Below are positions 32,529-43,189 of a stretch of DNA of 64,000 bases, piece after piece. Made by a program: the position numbers and the translations under genes. Source of the DNA: DASQJL01 sp036380835 (lineage in GTDB: Bacteria; Eisenbacteria; RBG-16-71-46; SZUA-252); assembly GCA_036380835.1 (NCBI GenBank), contig DASVDZ010000069.1, positions 1 through 64,000 on the forward strand, given 5' to 3'. The notes under the pieces were generated by a model. It was not told where the DNA came from, ran no database searches, and saw nothing but the letters and a program-made list of their open reading frames with translations. Every line of letters begins with the position of its first letter. The stretch's first letter is position 1.

Positions 32529-33380
32529 GTGGACCGACACGTCACCGGGGCGCTGGCCGCGCTCCTGTTCCTGCCCGGGGTCGTCTTCGCCTCCCAGGCT
32601 CCGCCCGCCTCGACGGCCGGCGCGGCCGATTCCATTCCGAGCGGCCGCGACGTGATGGAGCGGATGACGCAGGCCGTCTACTACCCCGGCCACGACATGG
32701 TCGCGGACGTGCGGATGGAGATCGTCGAGCGGAGCGGCCTCACGCGGCTCCGAGTCATGACGATGATGCGGCTCAACCTGCCGGGCGGCGAGCAGCGGTA
32801 CCTCGTCTACTTCCACAAGCCCGGGGACGTGCGCCGGATGAGCTGCATGGTCTACAAGCACGTCGGGCGCGCGGACGACCGCTGGATCTACCTGCCGGCG
32901 GCCGGCCAGATCCGCCGCATCACGGCGCCCGAGCGCTCCCGCTTCCTCGGCTCCGACTTCGTACGCGAGGACTACTCCGGCCGCGACGCGGCGGCCGACT
33001 CGCATCGCGTCGTGCGCGCCGAGGTCCGGGACGGGCGGCCCTGCTGGGTCGTGGAGAGCACGCCGCTCCGCGAAGCCGAGTTCGCGCGCACGACGACGTG
33101 GGTCGACCGGAAGAGCTGGCTCCCGATCCGCCAGGAATACTACGACGCCCGCGGCGCCCTCATGCGGACGTTTACCGCGGACAAGATCCGCGACGTCGCC
33201 GACGCGGCCGGGGTCCGGCACCCGACGATCGTCGAGAAGACGATGGCGGGGCGCATGCCGCCGATCCGGACCGAATGGCGCTCCACCGACGTCCGCTACG
33301 ACGTGGGCCTCAAGGAGAGCGACTTCTCGGACGAGCACCTCAAGATTCCGATGGAATCGTGGTATCGCGGGAAGCGGTAG
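32529..33380 (+). CDS. Outer-membrane lipoprotein-sorting (LolA-like) protein
   Basis: The 283-residue exported protein (signal peptide about residues 1-22, ending VFAS) matches the LolA-like periplasmic family: YLVYFHKPGDVRRMSCMVYKHVGRADDRWIYLPAAGQIRRI, SDFVREDYSGRD, WVVESTPLREAEFARTTTWVDRKSWLPIRQEYYDARG. The half-barrel binds lipid or lipoprotein acyl chains. Such proteins often accompany RND-type exporters; none is adjacent here. The start is GTG at 32529. Confidence 0.85.
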   Translation: MDRHVTGALAALLFLPGVVFASQAPPASTAGAADSIPSGRDVMERMTQAVYYPGHDMVADVRMEIVERSGLTRLRVMTMMRLNLPGGEQRYLVYFHKPGDVRRMSCMVYKHVGRADDRWIYLPAAGQIRRITAPERSRFLGSDFVREDYSGRDAAADSHRVVRAEVRDGRPCWVVESTPLREAEFARTTTWVDRKSWLPIRQEYYDARGALMRTFTADKIRDVADAAGVRHPTIVEKTMAGRMPPIRTEWRSTDVRYDVGLKESDFSDEHLKIPMESWYRGKR

Positions 33381-33494
33381 GAGCGCGGGACCGCGTCCGC
33401 GCGGCCTTGCCCTCGCGCCCGCGCGGCGCTACTATGAGCGACTGAATCGTCTCGCGACGATTCCGTCGGCGGATCGTTCCCTTCGGGAGAATGC

Positions 33495-34157
33495 ATGGGC
33501 CGCGAGCCGAACCTGGTCGACAGCTCGGTGGGGAAGAAGGTGGTGATGGCCGGAAGCGGCATCATCCTCTTCGGATTCGTGGTCGCGCACATGATCGGAA
33601 ACCTCCAGGCCTACATGGGCCCGGAGGCGATGAACGGCTACGCCGTCTGGCTGCGTGAGCTCCTGCACGGCGCGGGGCTCTGGATCGCCCGCCTCGTGCT
33701 CCTCGTCGCCGTGGCCCTCCACATCTGGTCCGCCACGCTCCTGACGCTGGAGAACTGGCGGGCGCGCCCGGTCGGCTATCGCATGGTCCGGCACGAGCGG
33801 TCGACCTACGCGTCGCGCACGATGGTCTGGAGCGGGCCGATCCTGGCCCTCTTCGTGATCTACCATCTGCTCCACTTCACGTTCGGCACCGTCCATCCCG
33901 ACTTCATCGAGGGGGACGTCTACCACAACTTCGTCACCGGATTTCGGGTCGTTCCGGTCTCGATCTTCTACATCGTCGCGATGCTGGCGCTGGGCTACCA
34001 CCTCTACCACGGCGTCTGGAGCATGCTCCAGACGCTCGGCCTCTCCCATCCGCGATACAACCGGCTCCGGGCCGCGTTCGCGGGCGCCTTCACGGCGATC
34101 GTCGTCGTGGGGAACATCTCCTTTCCGGTCGCCGTCATGCTCGGCGTGATCCGGTAG
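33495..34157 (+). CDS. sdhC: Succinate dehydrogenase / fumarate reductase cytochrome b subunit
   Basis: The 220-residue protein has about five membrane helices and the conserved histidines of the type-B (b558) family, for example GFVVAHMIGNLQAYMG, LVAVALHIWSATLL, VIYHLLHFTFG and YHLYHGVWSMLQTLG. It anchors SdhAB and carries two haems b that pass electrons to quinone, typically menaquinone. It is the first gene of sdhCAB; 14 nt separate it from sdhA. Confidence 0.95.
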   Translation: MGREPNLVDSSVGKKVVMAGSGIILFGFVVAHMIGNLQAYMGPEAMNGYAVWLRELLHGAGLWIARLVLLVAVALHIWSATLLTLENWRARPVGYRMVRHERSTYASRTMVWSGPILALFVIYHLLHFTFGTVHPDFIEGDVYHNFVTGFRVVPVSIFYIVAMLALGYHLYHGVWSMLQTLGLSHPRYNRLRAAFAGAFTAIVVVGNISFPVAVMLGVIR

Positions 34158-34171
34158 CGGGAGCCGCGCGC

Positions 34172-36081
<1,910 letters not shown>

Positions 36082-36085
<4 letters not shown>

Positions 36086-36861
36086 ACCTGACCCTCCACG
36101 TCTGGCGCCAGAAGGACGCGAGCTCGGCGGGGCGCTTCGTCACGTACACGGCGCGCGACGTGAGCGCCGACATGTCCTTCCTCGAGATGCTCGACGTCGT
36201 GAACGAGGAGCTGACGAAGAAGGGCGAGGAGCCGATCGCGTTCGACCACGACTGTCGCGAGGGAATCTGCGGAATGTGCGGCATGGTGATCAACGGACGG
36301 CCTCACGGTCCGCGGGCGCTCACGACGGCCTGCCAGCTCCACATGAGGTCCTTCCGGGACGGCGACACGATCACGATCGAGCCGTGGCGCGCGGCCTCCT
36401 TCCCGGTGGTGCGCGACCTCGTCGTGGACCGGAGCGCCTTCGACCGCATCATCGCCTCGGGCGGCTTCATCACCGCGGCGACCGGCGGCGCCCCCGACGC
36501 GAACGCCATCCCGGTCCCCAAGGAGAACGCCGACCTGGCGATGGACGCGGCGGCCTGCATCGGCTGCGGCGCCTGCGTCGCGGCGTGCCCCAACGCTTCC
36601 GCGATGCTCTTCACCGCGGCGAAGGTGTCGCACCTGGCGCTCCTCCCGCAGGGCCAGGCCGAGCGCGAGCGCCGGGTGCGGAGCATGGTGGCCCGGATGG
36701 ACGAGGAAGGGTTCGGGGGTTGCTCCAATCACCGGGAGTGCGAGGCCGCCTGTCCGAAGGGGATCAGCGTGGAGACCATCGCGCGACTCAATCGCGACTT
36801 CATCGCGGCGGCGCTCCTCCACGGGCGGAGGCCGGACGAAGGCGGCGGCGGGGACGGCTGA
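36082..36861 (+). CDS. sdhB: Succinate dehydrogenase / fumarate reductase iron-sulfur subunit
   Basis: The 259-residue protein has all three clusters: a plant-type [2Fe-2S] set (C58, C63, C66, C84), a [4Fe-4S] set in CIGCGACVAACP (C159, C162, C165, C169) and the [3Fe-4S] cysteines (C214, C220, C224), with the second cluster's last ligand in CPKGI. It carries electrons between SdhA and the haems of SdhC. Start overlaps sdhA by ATGA. Confidence 0.96.
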
Positions 36862-36917
36862 GCCGGGCGTAGCCCCCGCGCCTCGGGCGAAGGCTGGCGG
36901 GGGACCGTGATCCGTGG

Positions 36918-36923
36918 TACAAT
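36918..36923 (+). promoter_or_regulatory. Possible -10 element (TACAAT) for the Ig-repeat protein
   Basis: TACAAT is a five-of-six match to the sigma-70 -10 box, about 120 nt before the ATG at 37045. The -35 region (near CTGGCG) is weak. A GC-rich hairpin, CCCCCGC with GCGGGGG, lies between the sdhB stop and this box and could terminate sdhCAB. Confidence 0.3.
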
Positions 36924-37044
36924 GCGCCGGTCGTTCGATGTTCGACCCGCCAGGGGCGCACCGACGCGGGAAGCCCGCCGTTCCGCGATCACGAGTCGAC
37001 GGTATCTCCCCATGCAACGCCCCGCCGCACCGTCGGAGGATCCC

Positions 37045-38964
37045 ATGCACGCCACTCCCCGACCTCGCACGCCCTCGTTCGCCTCCCTGGCCGCCGCGAT
37101 GCTCCTCATCGGTTCGATGGGGGCGGCGACGGCCCGCGCGCAGACCTTCTGCGACTTCGCTCCCACCGTGAAGGTCGACTTCTCGCCGACCCGGGCCGCC
37201 GTCGGCGCCATGGTGCACGTCACCGTGATCGCCGAGGACCCGAACGGCGACGCCATCGCGTCGCTCGCCGCGGACACCTCCGCCCTCCCGCCGGGCAACG
37301 ACGCCGTGTTCACGCCCAACGGGACCCTGACCGGCGGCGAGCTGACCTGGACGCCCGGCCCGGGGCAGACCGGCGACTACGTGGTGACCTACACGGCGAG
37401 CAACGCGCTGAGCGGCTCCGCCACCGGAACGATCCACGTCGTCGACACGGCCGGCGCGCCGTTCGTCCAGGCGCCGGCCAACGTCACGGCGCGCGTCTTC
37501 GAGTCCACGACGTTCCAGGTCTACGCCACCGATCCCGACGGGGACGCGATCGCCTCGCTCACGGCGAGCGGGCTTCCCTTCGGCGCGACCTTCTCCGCGA
37601 ACGGCTCGAACACGGCGGGGACCTTCTCCTGGACGCCGACCTTCACGTCGTACGGCAGCTATACCGTCGTCTTCACGGCGTCGAACTCGCTCAGCGGGAG
37701 CGCCTCGACGTTCGTCCTGGTTCCCCAGATCGACCGCGCGCCGCTCGTGAACGTGCCCCCATCGGCCTTCGGCACCGAGGGGTCCCTCCTCACGATCTGC
37801 GCCACGGCGTACGACCCGGACGGCGACGCGATCACGTCGTTCACCGTATCGCCGGACATTCCCCGCGCCCAGGTCATCCTGGCGCCGGGCAACCACGTGC
37901 TGACGTTCCAGTGGACGCCCGAGCCGGGTGATGCCGGGAGCTACGTCCTCCAGTTCACCGCGAGCAACGCGCTGAGCGGCACCTCCTCGGTCTCGGTGAC
38001 GATCGCCCCCTCCGGGGCCGACCGGCCGCCGACGGTCGTGGCGCCGTCTTCCGTGAGCGGTCCCGCGGACGAGGCGCTCCGCGTGAGCGTGACCGCGAGC
38101 GACCCGGACGGCGACGCGATCGCGTCGCTGACCGCGTCACCGCTCCCGGCCGGGGCGACGTTCACCGCGAACGCCACGAACACGGCGGGGACGCTCGACT
38201 GGACGCCCACGATCGGCCAGATCGGCCAGCACACGATCTCCTTCCTCGCGCAGAACGCCCTCGTGGGATCGGCGCAGACCGTCGTGACGGTGACCGAGCC
38301 GACGTATCCGGTCGCGGTCTTCACCGTCGGCGGCGACAAGTCGCTCAAGCTCGCCTCCGGACGGACGCTCTGGTGCGCGGAGCTACAGCCCCCCGCCGGG
38401 CTCTACGCCGTCACCGACATCGATCTCGCGTCGATCATCCTGACTTCGAACGGCACCGGGTCGGTGAGCCAGATCCACGCGGTGGCCGGAAAGACGAACG
38501 TCGTCGGCGACCAGAACCACGACGGCATCGCGGACGTCCAGGTCTGCTTCACGAGGGAGGATCTGCGCGCGCTGTTCCGCGACCTGAACGGAAAGCAGAC
38601 CGTGACCGTGTCGGTGGACGGGTCGCTCCTGTCCGGGATCCTCATCCACGGCGATCTCTCGATCGACGTGGTGGCCCAGGGCGGTCAGCTCGCGGCGGTC
38701 CTCTCGCCGAATCCGCCGGGCGGCGCCCCCGCATCGCTCTCCTTCGCCACGACGAGGCCGGGACGCGTTCGCGTGCTGCTGTTCGACGTGCGTGGACGCC
38801 TGGTGCGCACGCTGCTCGACGAAGGGAATTCGGCGGTCGGCGGTCACGCGGTCGCGATCGACGCCGGTGGAGCGGGCGCGGGACGGCTCCCCTCGGGCGT
38901 CTACTTCTATCGCGTCGAGGCGACGGAGGGGATCGCGACGGGCCGCTTCGCTCTCTTCCGGTAG
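37045..38964 (+). CDS. Secreted multi-Ig-repeat protein with FlgD-like C-terminal sorting domain
   Basis: The 639-residue product has a signal peptide (cleavage near ARAQ, about residue 34). Four repeats of about 90 residues follow, each with DPxGDAIxS near the start and WTP then a YTASNALSGS-like segment near the end, as in cadherin-like putative Ig domains. A region with GDQNHDGIADVQVCFTREDLRALF resembles a dockerin-like calcium loop. The last 60 residues (VLLFDVRGRLVRTLLD to RFALFR) form a FlgD-like sorting domain, very similar to that of the protein at 23477. GGAGGA before ATG 37045 decides the start. It is probably a cell-surface adhesin or matrix protein. Confidence 0.85.
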   Translation: MHATPRPRTPSFASLAAAMLLIGSMGAATARAQTFCDFAPTVKVDFSPTRAAVGAMVHVTVIAEDPNGDAIASLAADTSALPPGNDAVFTPNGTLTGGELTWTPGPGQTGDYVVTYTASNALSGSATGTIHVVDTAGAPFVQAPANVTARVFESTTFQVYATDPDGDAIASLTASGLPFGATFSANGSNTAGTFSWTPTFTSYGSYTVVFTASNSLSGSASTFVLVPQIDRAPLVNVPPSAFGTEGSLLTICATAYDPDGDAITSFTVSPDIPRAQVILAPGNHVLTFQWTPEPGDAGSYVLQFTASNALSGTSSVSVTIAPSGADRPPTVVAPSSVSGPADEALRVSVTASDPDGDAIASLTASPLPAGATFTANATNTAGTLDWTPTIGQIGQHTISFLAQNALVGSAQTVVTVTEPTYPVAVFTVGGDKSLKLASGRTLWCAELQPPAGLYAVTDIDLASIILTSNGTGSVSQIHAVAGKTNVVGDQNHDGIADVQVCFTREDLRALFRDLNGKQTVTVSVDGSLLSGILIHGDLSIDVVAQGGQLAAVLSPNPPGGAPASLSFATTRPGRVRVLLFDVRGRLVRTLLDEGNSAVGGHAVAIDAGGAGAGRLPSGVYFYRVEATEGIATGRFALFR

Positions 38965-38988
38965 CCGGGGTAGCCGGAGACGGGGCGC

Positions 38989-41724
38989 CTAGACGGGCGC
39001 GATGCTCGATGCGCCCGCCGGGTGCTCCGCCGCGGCGGAAGACGGCGCGGGCTCCTCGGACGGGGCGAAGCGCCCCTGGAAGAAGCGGAGGTACGGGGGC
39101 TCGTACACGAAACGGAGGCCGCGGATCGAGTCCCGCCTCCGGTAGAGGCGGATGATCCCGTCGGCCACCAGGCGCATGTGGTCGTTGGAATAGACGCGGC
39201 GCGGAATGGTCAGGCGCACCAGCTCGAGCGCCGGGCGGAAGTTCTTTCCGCTCTTCGCGTCGCGGCCCTTCGAGACGTTGCCGCGCTCCATCACGCGGAC
39301 CCCGGTCTCGAGGTAGATCTCGGCGGCCAGCCGCTGGGCGGGGTACTCGTCCTGGTCGATGTGCGGCAGGAAGCGCCGCGCGTCGATGAAGATCGCGTGG
39401 CTTCCCGGCGGCATCACGATCGGGACGCCGCCATCGCTCAGGAGCCGCGCCAGGAACGCCGACTGCTCGACGCGCGTGCGGATGTAGCGGTCGTCCAGCA
39501 TTTCCTCCGCTCCCCGCGCCATCGCCGCCAGATCGGCCGCCGCGAGGCCGCCGTCCGTGACGCCCCCCTCGTAGACCCGGAGCAGCGCCTCGGCCTTCCG
39601 CTTCCACTCGGCGTTGTCCTTGAAGGCCAGCACGCCGCCGATGTTGACGAGGAAGTCCTTCTTGGCGGAGATCGTGCATCCGTCGCCGTAGAGCATCATC
39701 TCGCGCATGATGTCGCTGATGTGCACCGCGTGGTAGCGGGGATCGCGCTTCTGGATGAAGTAGGCGTTCTCGACCGCGCGCGTGGCGTCGTACATGACGG
39801 GAACGCCGTTCGCGCTGCAGTAGGCGTAGACCTCCTTCATGTTGTCCATGCTCACCGGCTGGCCGCCGGCCATGTTCACGCAGTGCTCGAAGGAGAGGTA
39901 GGCGATCTCCTCGGGGCCGTGCCGGTCGACGATCTCGCGCAGCTTCTTCATGTCCACGTTCCCCTTCCAGGGGAAGGAGGACGCGGGATCGTGCGCGTCG
40001 TCCACGATGACGTCCACGAAGACGCCGCCGGCCAGCTCCTGGTGGACCTTCGTGGTCGTGAAGTACATGTTCCCCGGGACGAGCTGCCCGGGCCGGATCA
40101 GGATCTGGCTCAGGATGTGCTCGGCGGCCCGCCCCTGATGCGTCGGGATCACGTGCTCGTATCCGTAGATCCTCCGGATCGTCTCCGTGAACCGGCGATG
40201 GGCGTCGCTCGACGCCGTGGCGGCGCGCGCGGCGTCGTACGCCGCCCACTGATCGGTGCTCATCGCCGACGTGCCCGAATCGGTGAGGAGGTCGATCGTC
40301 ACGTCGGCCGACCTAAGAAGGAAGGTGTTGTACCCGGCCTCGCGGATCGCGCGGCGGCGCTGCTCCACGGTGGTTTCCGGGATGCGCTCGAACGCGTGGA
40401 TCACGAACGGATAGCAGTCGAACTCGTAGGACTTGAGGTCGGCGAACACCGAGCGGAAGCGGAGCATGTCGTGCCACTCGCCGCCGGTCTGGAGCTCCAC
40501 CTTGGCCACGCGGTCGCGCTGGCGGTAGAGGGCGGCGATCGCGTCGGCGACCTGCCCGAGCTGCCAGGTCGTCATCGCGAGGCGCGGGATCTGCACGGGG
40601 AGGTACTCGCCGCGCCCCACGCGCCCCGTCGGGAGCGCCCGCGCTCCGGTGGTCTGGTAGAAGGCGGCCGCGAGGGCGTGCGCCGCGTGCTCCCGCACGT
40701 GCGGCAGGAACTTCTCGGCCTCGATATAGGCGCCGTCGCAGCCGCGCTCGAGCGGCACCCCCGCCGCGCGGAGGCGCTCGGTGAATTGCTCGGTCACGCG
40801 CATCACCCACTGCACCTCGGCCTCGTCGACCATCTCTTCGATGCCGCGCGCGAGGACCTCCATCGTCCGGCCCGACATCCCGCCGTACGTGTGGAGGCCC
40901 TCGTACACGACGACCTCGGTCGTGAAGCGCTCGTGATCGGCGGGGTTGTCGGTGGTGAGGATCCCGCCGGTCAGCCCCTTGGCGTCCTGGCCCCCGTCCA
41001 TCTGGAAGACGTGCGCGGTCTTCACCATCTGCTTCACGATGTCCGCGATCGCGCGATCGGCCTGCCCCGCCTCGTGCCGCTGGATGTACCACGCGTTCTC
41101 GATCAGGCGCGAGCCGTCGAGCACGACGCGCACGCCGCGCTGGTCCGCCGCCGCGCGGACCGCTTGGAGGTTCGCGAGGCTCATCGGGTGCATGCCGTCG
41201 GCGAACGCCTGGAGGTCCACGATCGCCACCGAGTCCTCGAGGAGGGCGCGGCGGAGCATCGCCACGTCGACATTGCCGGTGAACGTGCGCTCGCGGGCGT
41301 CGCGGACGTCGGCCACGGCGACGTGGCGCGGCCCGAGGATGTCGCTTCGGCCGAGGGCGTTGCTGACCACCGTCGAGCCGGGCGGGATGAGCGTCGCGAC
41401 GACCAGCTTCACGCATCCGAGCAGGTTGTGGGTCGGGCAGACGTACGTGTGGCCGAGCACCCGGCCCACCGCGCGGGCCAGGTTCTCGAAGTTCCTCGCG
41501 CCGGCGTAGGCCTCGTCCCCGATGCGGTCGCCGGCCAGCTGCTCCTGGCTCATGGCGCTCGTGCCGGTGGAGACGAGGTCGAAGTCGATCTGGGACGGCG
41601 TCAGGTTGAAGACGTTGAAGTGGGCGTCGGCGAGATATCGCTTCCGCTCCTCCAGCGTCGGGAAGGAAACGAGGCGGACCGTCTTGATCTTGTGCGGCTC
41701 GTGCGTCGGCGCGGAGATGGGCAT
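38989..41724 (-). CDS. Tandem-fused beta-eliminating lyase: divergent lyase domain + tyrosine phenol-lyase domain
   Basis: At 911 residues this is twice the length of TnaA or tyrosine phenol-lyase. The second half (about 455-911) closely follows tyrosine phenol-lyase: PTHQGRAAEHIL phosphate loop, YFTTTKVHQE, YDATRAVENAYFI, PLP lysine in SAKKD (Lys689), VRVMERG, RLTIPRRVYSNDHM and LRFFQGRF. The first half aligns over its whole length (DGSRLIENAWYIQ, VVVYEGLHTYGGMSGR, IPRLAMTTWQLG). However, it has THNLLG instead of THQGRG, and a shortened lysine loop around Lys249 (DGGQDAKGLTGG). It is therefore either a divergent active site or a pseudoenzyme. The second domain should split L-tyrosine to phenol, pyruvate and ammonia. 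Confidence 0.88.
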   Translation of the reverse strand: MPISAPTHEPHKIKTVRLVSFPTLEERKRYLADAHFNVFNLTPSQIDFDLVSTGTSAMSQEQLAGDRIGDEAYAGARNFENLARAVGRVLGHTYVCPTHNLLGCVKLVVATLIPPGSTVVSNALGRSDILGPRHVAVADVRDARERTFTGNVDVAMLRRALLEDSVAIVDLQAFADGMHPMSLANLQAVRAAADQRGVRVVLDGSRLIENAWYIQRHEAGQADRAIADIVKQMVKTAHVFQMDGGQDAKGLTGGILTTDNPADHERFTTEVVVYEGLHTYGGMSGRTMEVLARGIEEMVDEAEVQWVMRVTEQFTERLRAAGVPLERGCDGAYIEAEKFLPHVREHAAHALAAAFYQTTGARALPTGRVGRGEYLPVQIPRLAMTTWQLGQVADAIAALYRQRDRVAKVELQTGGEWHDMLRFRSVFADLKSYEFDCYPFVIHAFERIPETTVEQRRRAIREAGYNTFLLRSADVTIDLLTDSGTSAMSTDQWAAYDAARAATASSDAHRRFTETIRRIYGYEHVIPTHQGRAAEHILSQILIRPGQLVPGNMYFTTTKVHQELAGGVFVDVIVDDAHDPASSFPWKGNVDMKKLREIVDRHGPEEIAYLSFEHCVNMAGGQPVSMDNMKEVYAYCSANGVPVMYDATRAVENAYFIQKRDPRYHAVHISDIMREMMLYGDGCTISAKKDFLVNIGGVLAFKDNAEWKRKAEALLRVYEGGVTDGGLAAADLAAMARGAEEMLDDRYIRTRVEQSAFLARLLSDGGVPIVMPPGSHAIFIDARRFLPHIDQDEYPAQRLAAEIYLETGVRVMERGNVSKGRDAKSGKNFRPALELVRLTIPRRVYSNDHMRLVADGIIRLYRRRDSIRGLRFVYEPPYLRFFQGRFAPSEEPAPSSAAAEHPAGASSIAPV

Positions 41725-41832
41725 GGCGGTATCGCGTCCTCCCGTTGAATGCAGACTCAAGGGTAGGGTATCGGTTCGCGGCGAAAACTGGTACCTCGGT
41801 AGCACGAGGGGAAGCGCTATGGTGGGCGTCGC

Positions 41833-42174
41833 ATGGACCCTACGGAGCGCTTGATCAGCGAGCCCCTCGCGGCCGTCCCCGAGTCGGGCCCGGCGGACCA
41901 TCCCCACGCCATGGGGGAGCCGGTCCTGCCCGCCCGCTTCCGATGGCGGGATGCGGAGTTCACCGTCGCGGAGGTGCTGGAGGCGTGGAAGGGGTATTCG
42001 CCCCGGGCGTCGAACGTCCGCGGTCGGTACGTGAGGCGACACTGGTACCGCGTCCGGACGGAGACGGGGCGCGTGCTCACCATCTACTTCGTGCGCACGA
42101 CCCAGACCGGCTCGAGGAAGGAGAAGGGGTGGTGGGTCTACAGCGAGGCCGCCGGGGAGAAACCGGCGCGATGA
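41833..42174 (+). CDS. Small DUF6504-like protein
   Basis: The 113-residue protein contains FRWRDAEFTVAEVLEAWKGYSP and YVRRHWYRVRTETGRVLTIYFVR, a compact beta-rich domain I associate with DUF6504, found in actinobacteria and other high-GC bacteria. No signal peptide is present. It is divergent from the lyase gene and has no obvious operon partner. Function is unknown. Confidence 0.75.
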   Translation: MDPTERLISEPLAAVPESGPADHPHAMGEPVLPARFRWRDAEFTVAEVLEAWKGYSPRASNVRGRYVRRHWYRVRTETGRVLTIYFVRTTQTGSRKEKGWWVYSEAAGEKPAR

Positions 42175-42190
42175 GCGCCGACGCGGGCGG

Positions 42191-42796
42191 TCAGTCTCGG
42201 CGGCGAAGCGACGCGCCGAGCGCCAGGAGTCCCGCCGCGAAGAGCGCCGACGTGCCCGGCTCGGGGACCGGCAGCGCGTCCGACGCCGACGCCGGCTCCG
42301 GATCGGGGCCCGTGCCCACGGCCGCCGGGGTCAGATCGAGCGCCGGAGGATCGATCATGCCGTCCTCGGGCTGGGGCAGCGTGATCGGAGTCCGCAGCGA
42401 ATGGTATCCCAGCGCGGGATCGCTCACGGCGTAGTCGGCGCCGCCGAATCCGCCCAAGAGAATCGCCGGGGCCGCGACCATCGCGATGGCGAGGCCGGCC
42501 GTGAGGTATGGAGCGCCCGAGTGGCGCTCTTTGAGCGCGAGCCCGCCCCCCAACACCGGCGCGTAGAGGCCGGACGGGCCCGCGTCGTCGAGCGCGGCGC
42601 TGTCCGCGGGCGCGCCTTCGCCGGTATCGCGGATCGCGCCGGCCGCCACGGGAAGCGCGGTATCCGTCATCGGGGACGGGGCGTGCGCACGTGTCGAAAC
42701 GAAGAACGGGAAGGCCCCGCCCGCGCGCGGAGAGGCGGCGATTGCAAGCGCCACCAGCGGGCAGAAGATGCGCATGAACGGATGAGCGACCTTCAC
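42191..42796 (-). CDS. PEP-CTERM sorting-domain protein
   Basis: The 201-residue exported protein ends with VPEPGTSALFAAGLLALGASLRRRD: a PEP motif, a hydrophobic helix and an arginine cluster. This is the exosortase recognition tail that sends proteins to the exopolysaccharide-rich surface. A signal peptide lies near the N-terminus (IFCPLVALAIAASPRAGGA). The start is GTG 42796 with AGAGGA upstream; ATG 42775 is the alternative. The mature part has no recognised domain. Its promoter region is unusually AT-rich and contains palindromes, which suggests specific regulation. Confidence 0.8.
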   Translation of the reverse strand: MKVAHPFMRIFCPLVALAIAASPRAGGAFPFFVSTRAHAPSPMTDTALPVAAGAIRDTGEGAPADSAALDDAGPSGLYAPVLGGGLALKERHSGAPYLTAGLAIAMVAAPAILLGGFGGADYAVSDPALGYHSLRTPITLPQPEDGMIDPPALDLTPAAVGTGPDPEPASASDALPVPEPGTSALFAAGLLALGASLRRRD

Positions 42797-42908
42797 GAAG
42801 CGGGATCCTCTCGTCGCGGCCCCGAGGGCTCGCGGACAGACGTCCGTATGACCGATTGTTCCTCGAAGCGCCCCAGGCCGACCAGCCCACCGCTCCTTAG
42901 ATGACATA

Positions 42909-42937
42909 ATACTAGCACACACCGTGTTATCAGTAAA
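42909..42937 (-). promoter_or_regulatory. Sigma-70 promoter of the PEP-CTERM gene
   Basis: TTTACT (42932-42937) and TAGTAT (42909-42914), read on the minus strand, are 17 nt apart. Transcription would start near 42902, leaving a 105-nt leader. The -35 box overlaps the palindrome at 42933-42948. Confidence 0.55.
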
Positions 42938-42969
42938 TGATTATTTACTATGAAGTAATGATTGTTTAC
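42933..42969. promoter_or_regulatory. Two tandem palindromes (operator candidates)
   Basis: GTAAATGATTATTTAC (42933-42948) is a perfect inverted repeat. A related sequence, GTAATGATTGTTTAC (42955-42969), follows seven bases later. The first overlaps the -35 box of the PEP-CTERM promoter. The run from 42900 to 42980 is strikingly AT-rich for this window. A repressor or activator binding as two dimers is the simplest reading. Confidence 0.55.
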
Positions 42970-43189
42970 ATAGTTGACACTCTTGTGCGCTGGCGAAATC
43001 GCCGCGCCAGGGCGAGGCCGGCCGGTACTAAGCGATTGGAATATATGGGTGGTGGCCGACCAGGCGAATCGCCGGTTGGTGGCGATTGATTCCGGGGAGA
43101 GCGACCCGACAAGGTCGGCCGAAGGAGCTGAAAGCAGGCACCGTGCCGGGCGACGTGGTTCGCTGCCCGCGCTGTGGCAGAATCTCGCG

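Larger units (their letters stand above)
42797..43189. other. Divergent intergenic region between PEP-CTERM and HI0933-family genes
   Basis: This 393-bp region contains the PEP-CTERM promoter and palindromes near 42905-42970. A TTGACA at 42974-42979 on the plus strand lacks a good -10 partner. Nothing else is recognised between 43000 and 43189. Confidence 0.5.

Noticed and set aside
42974..42979. TTGACA on the plus strand as a promoter for the HI0933-type gene
   Set aside because: No acceptable -10 element lies 16-18 nt downstream, and the gene begins more than 200 nt later.
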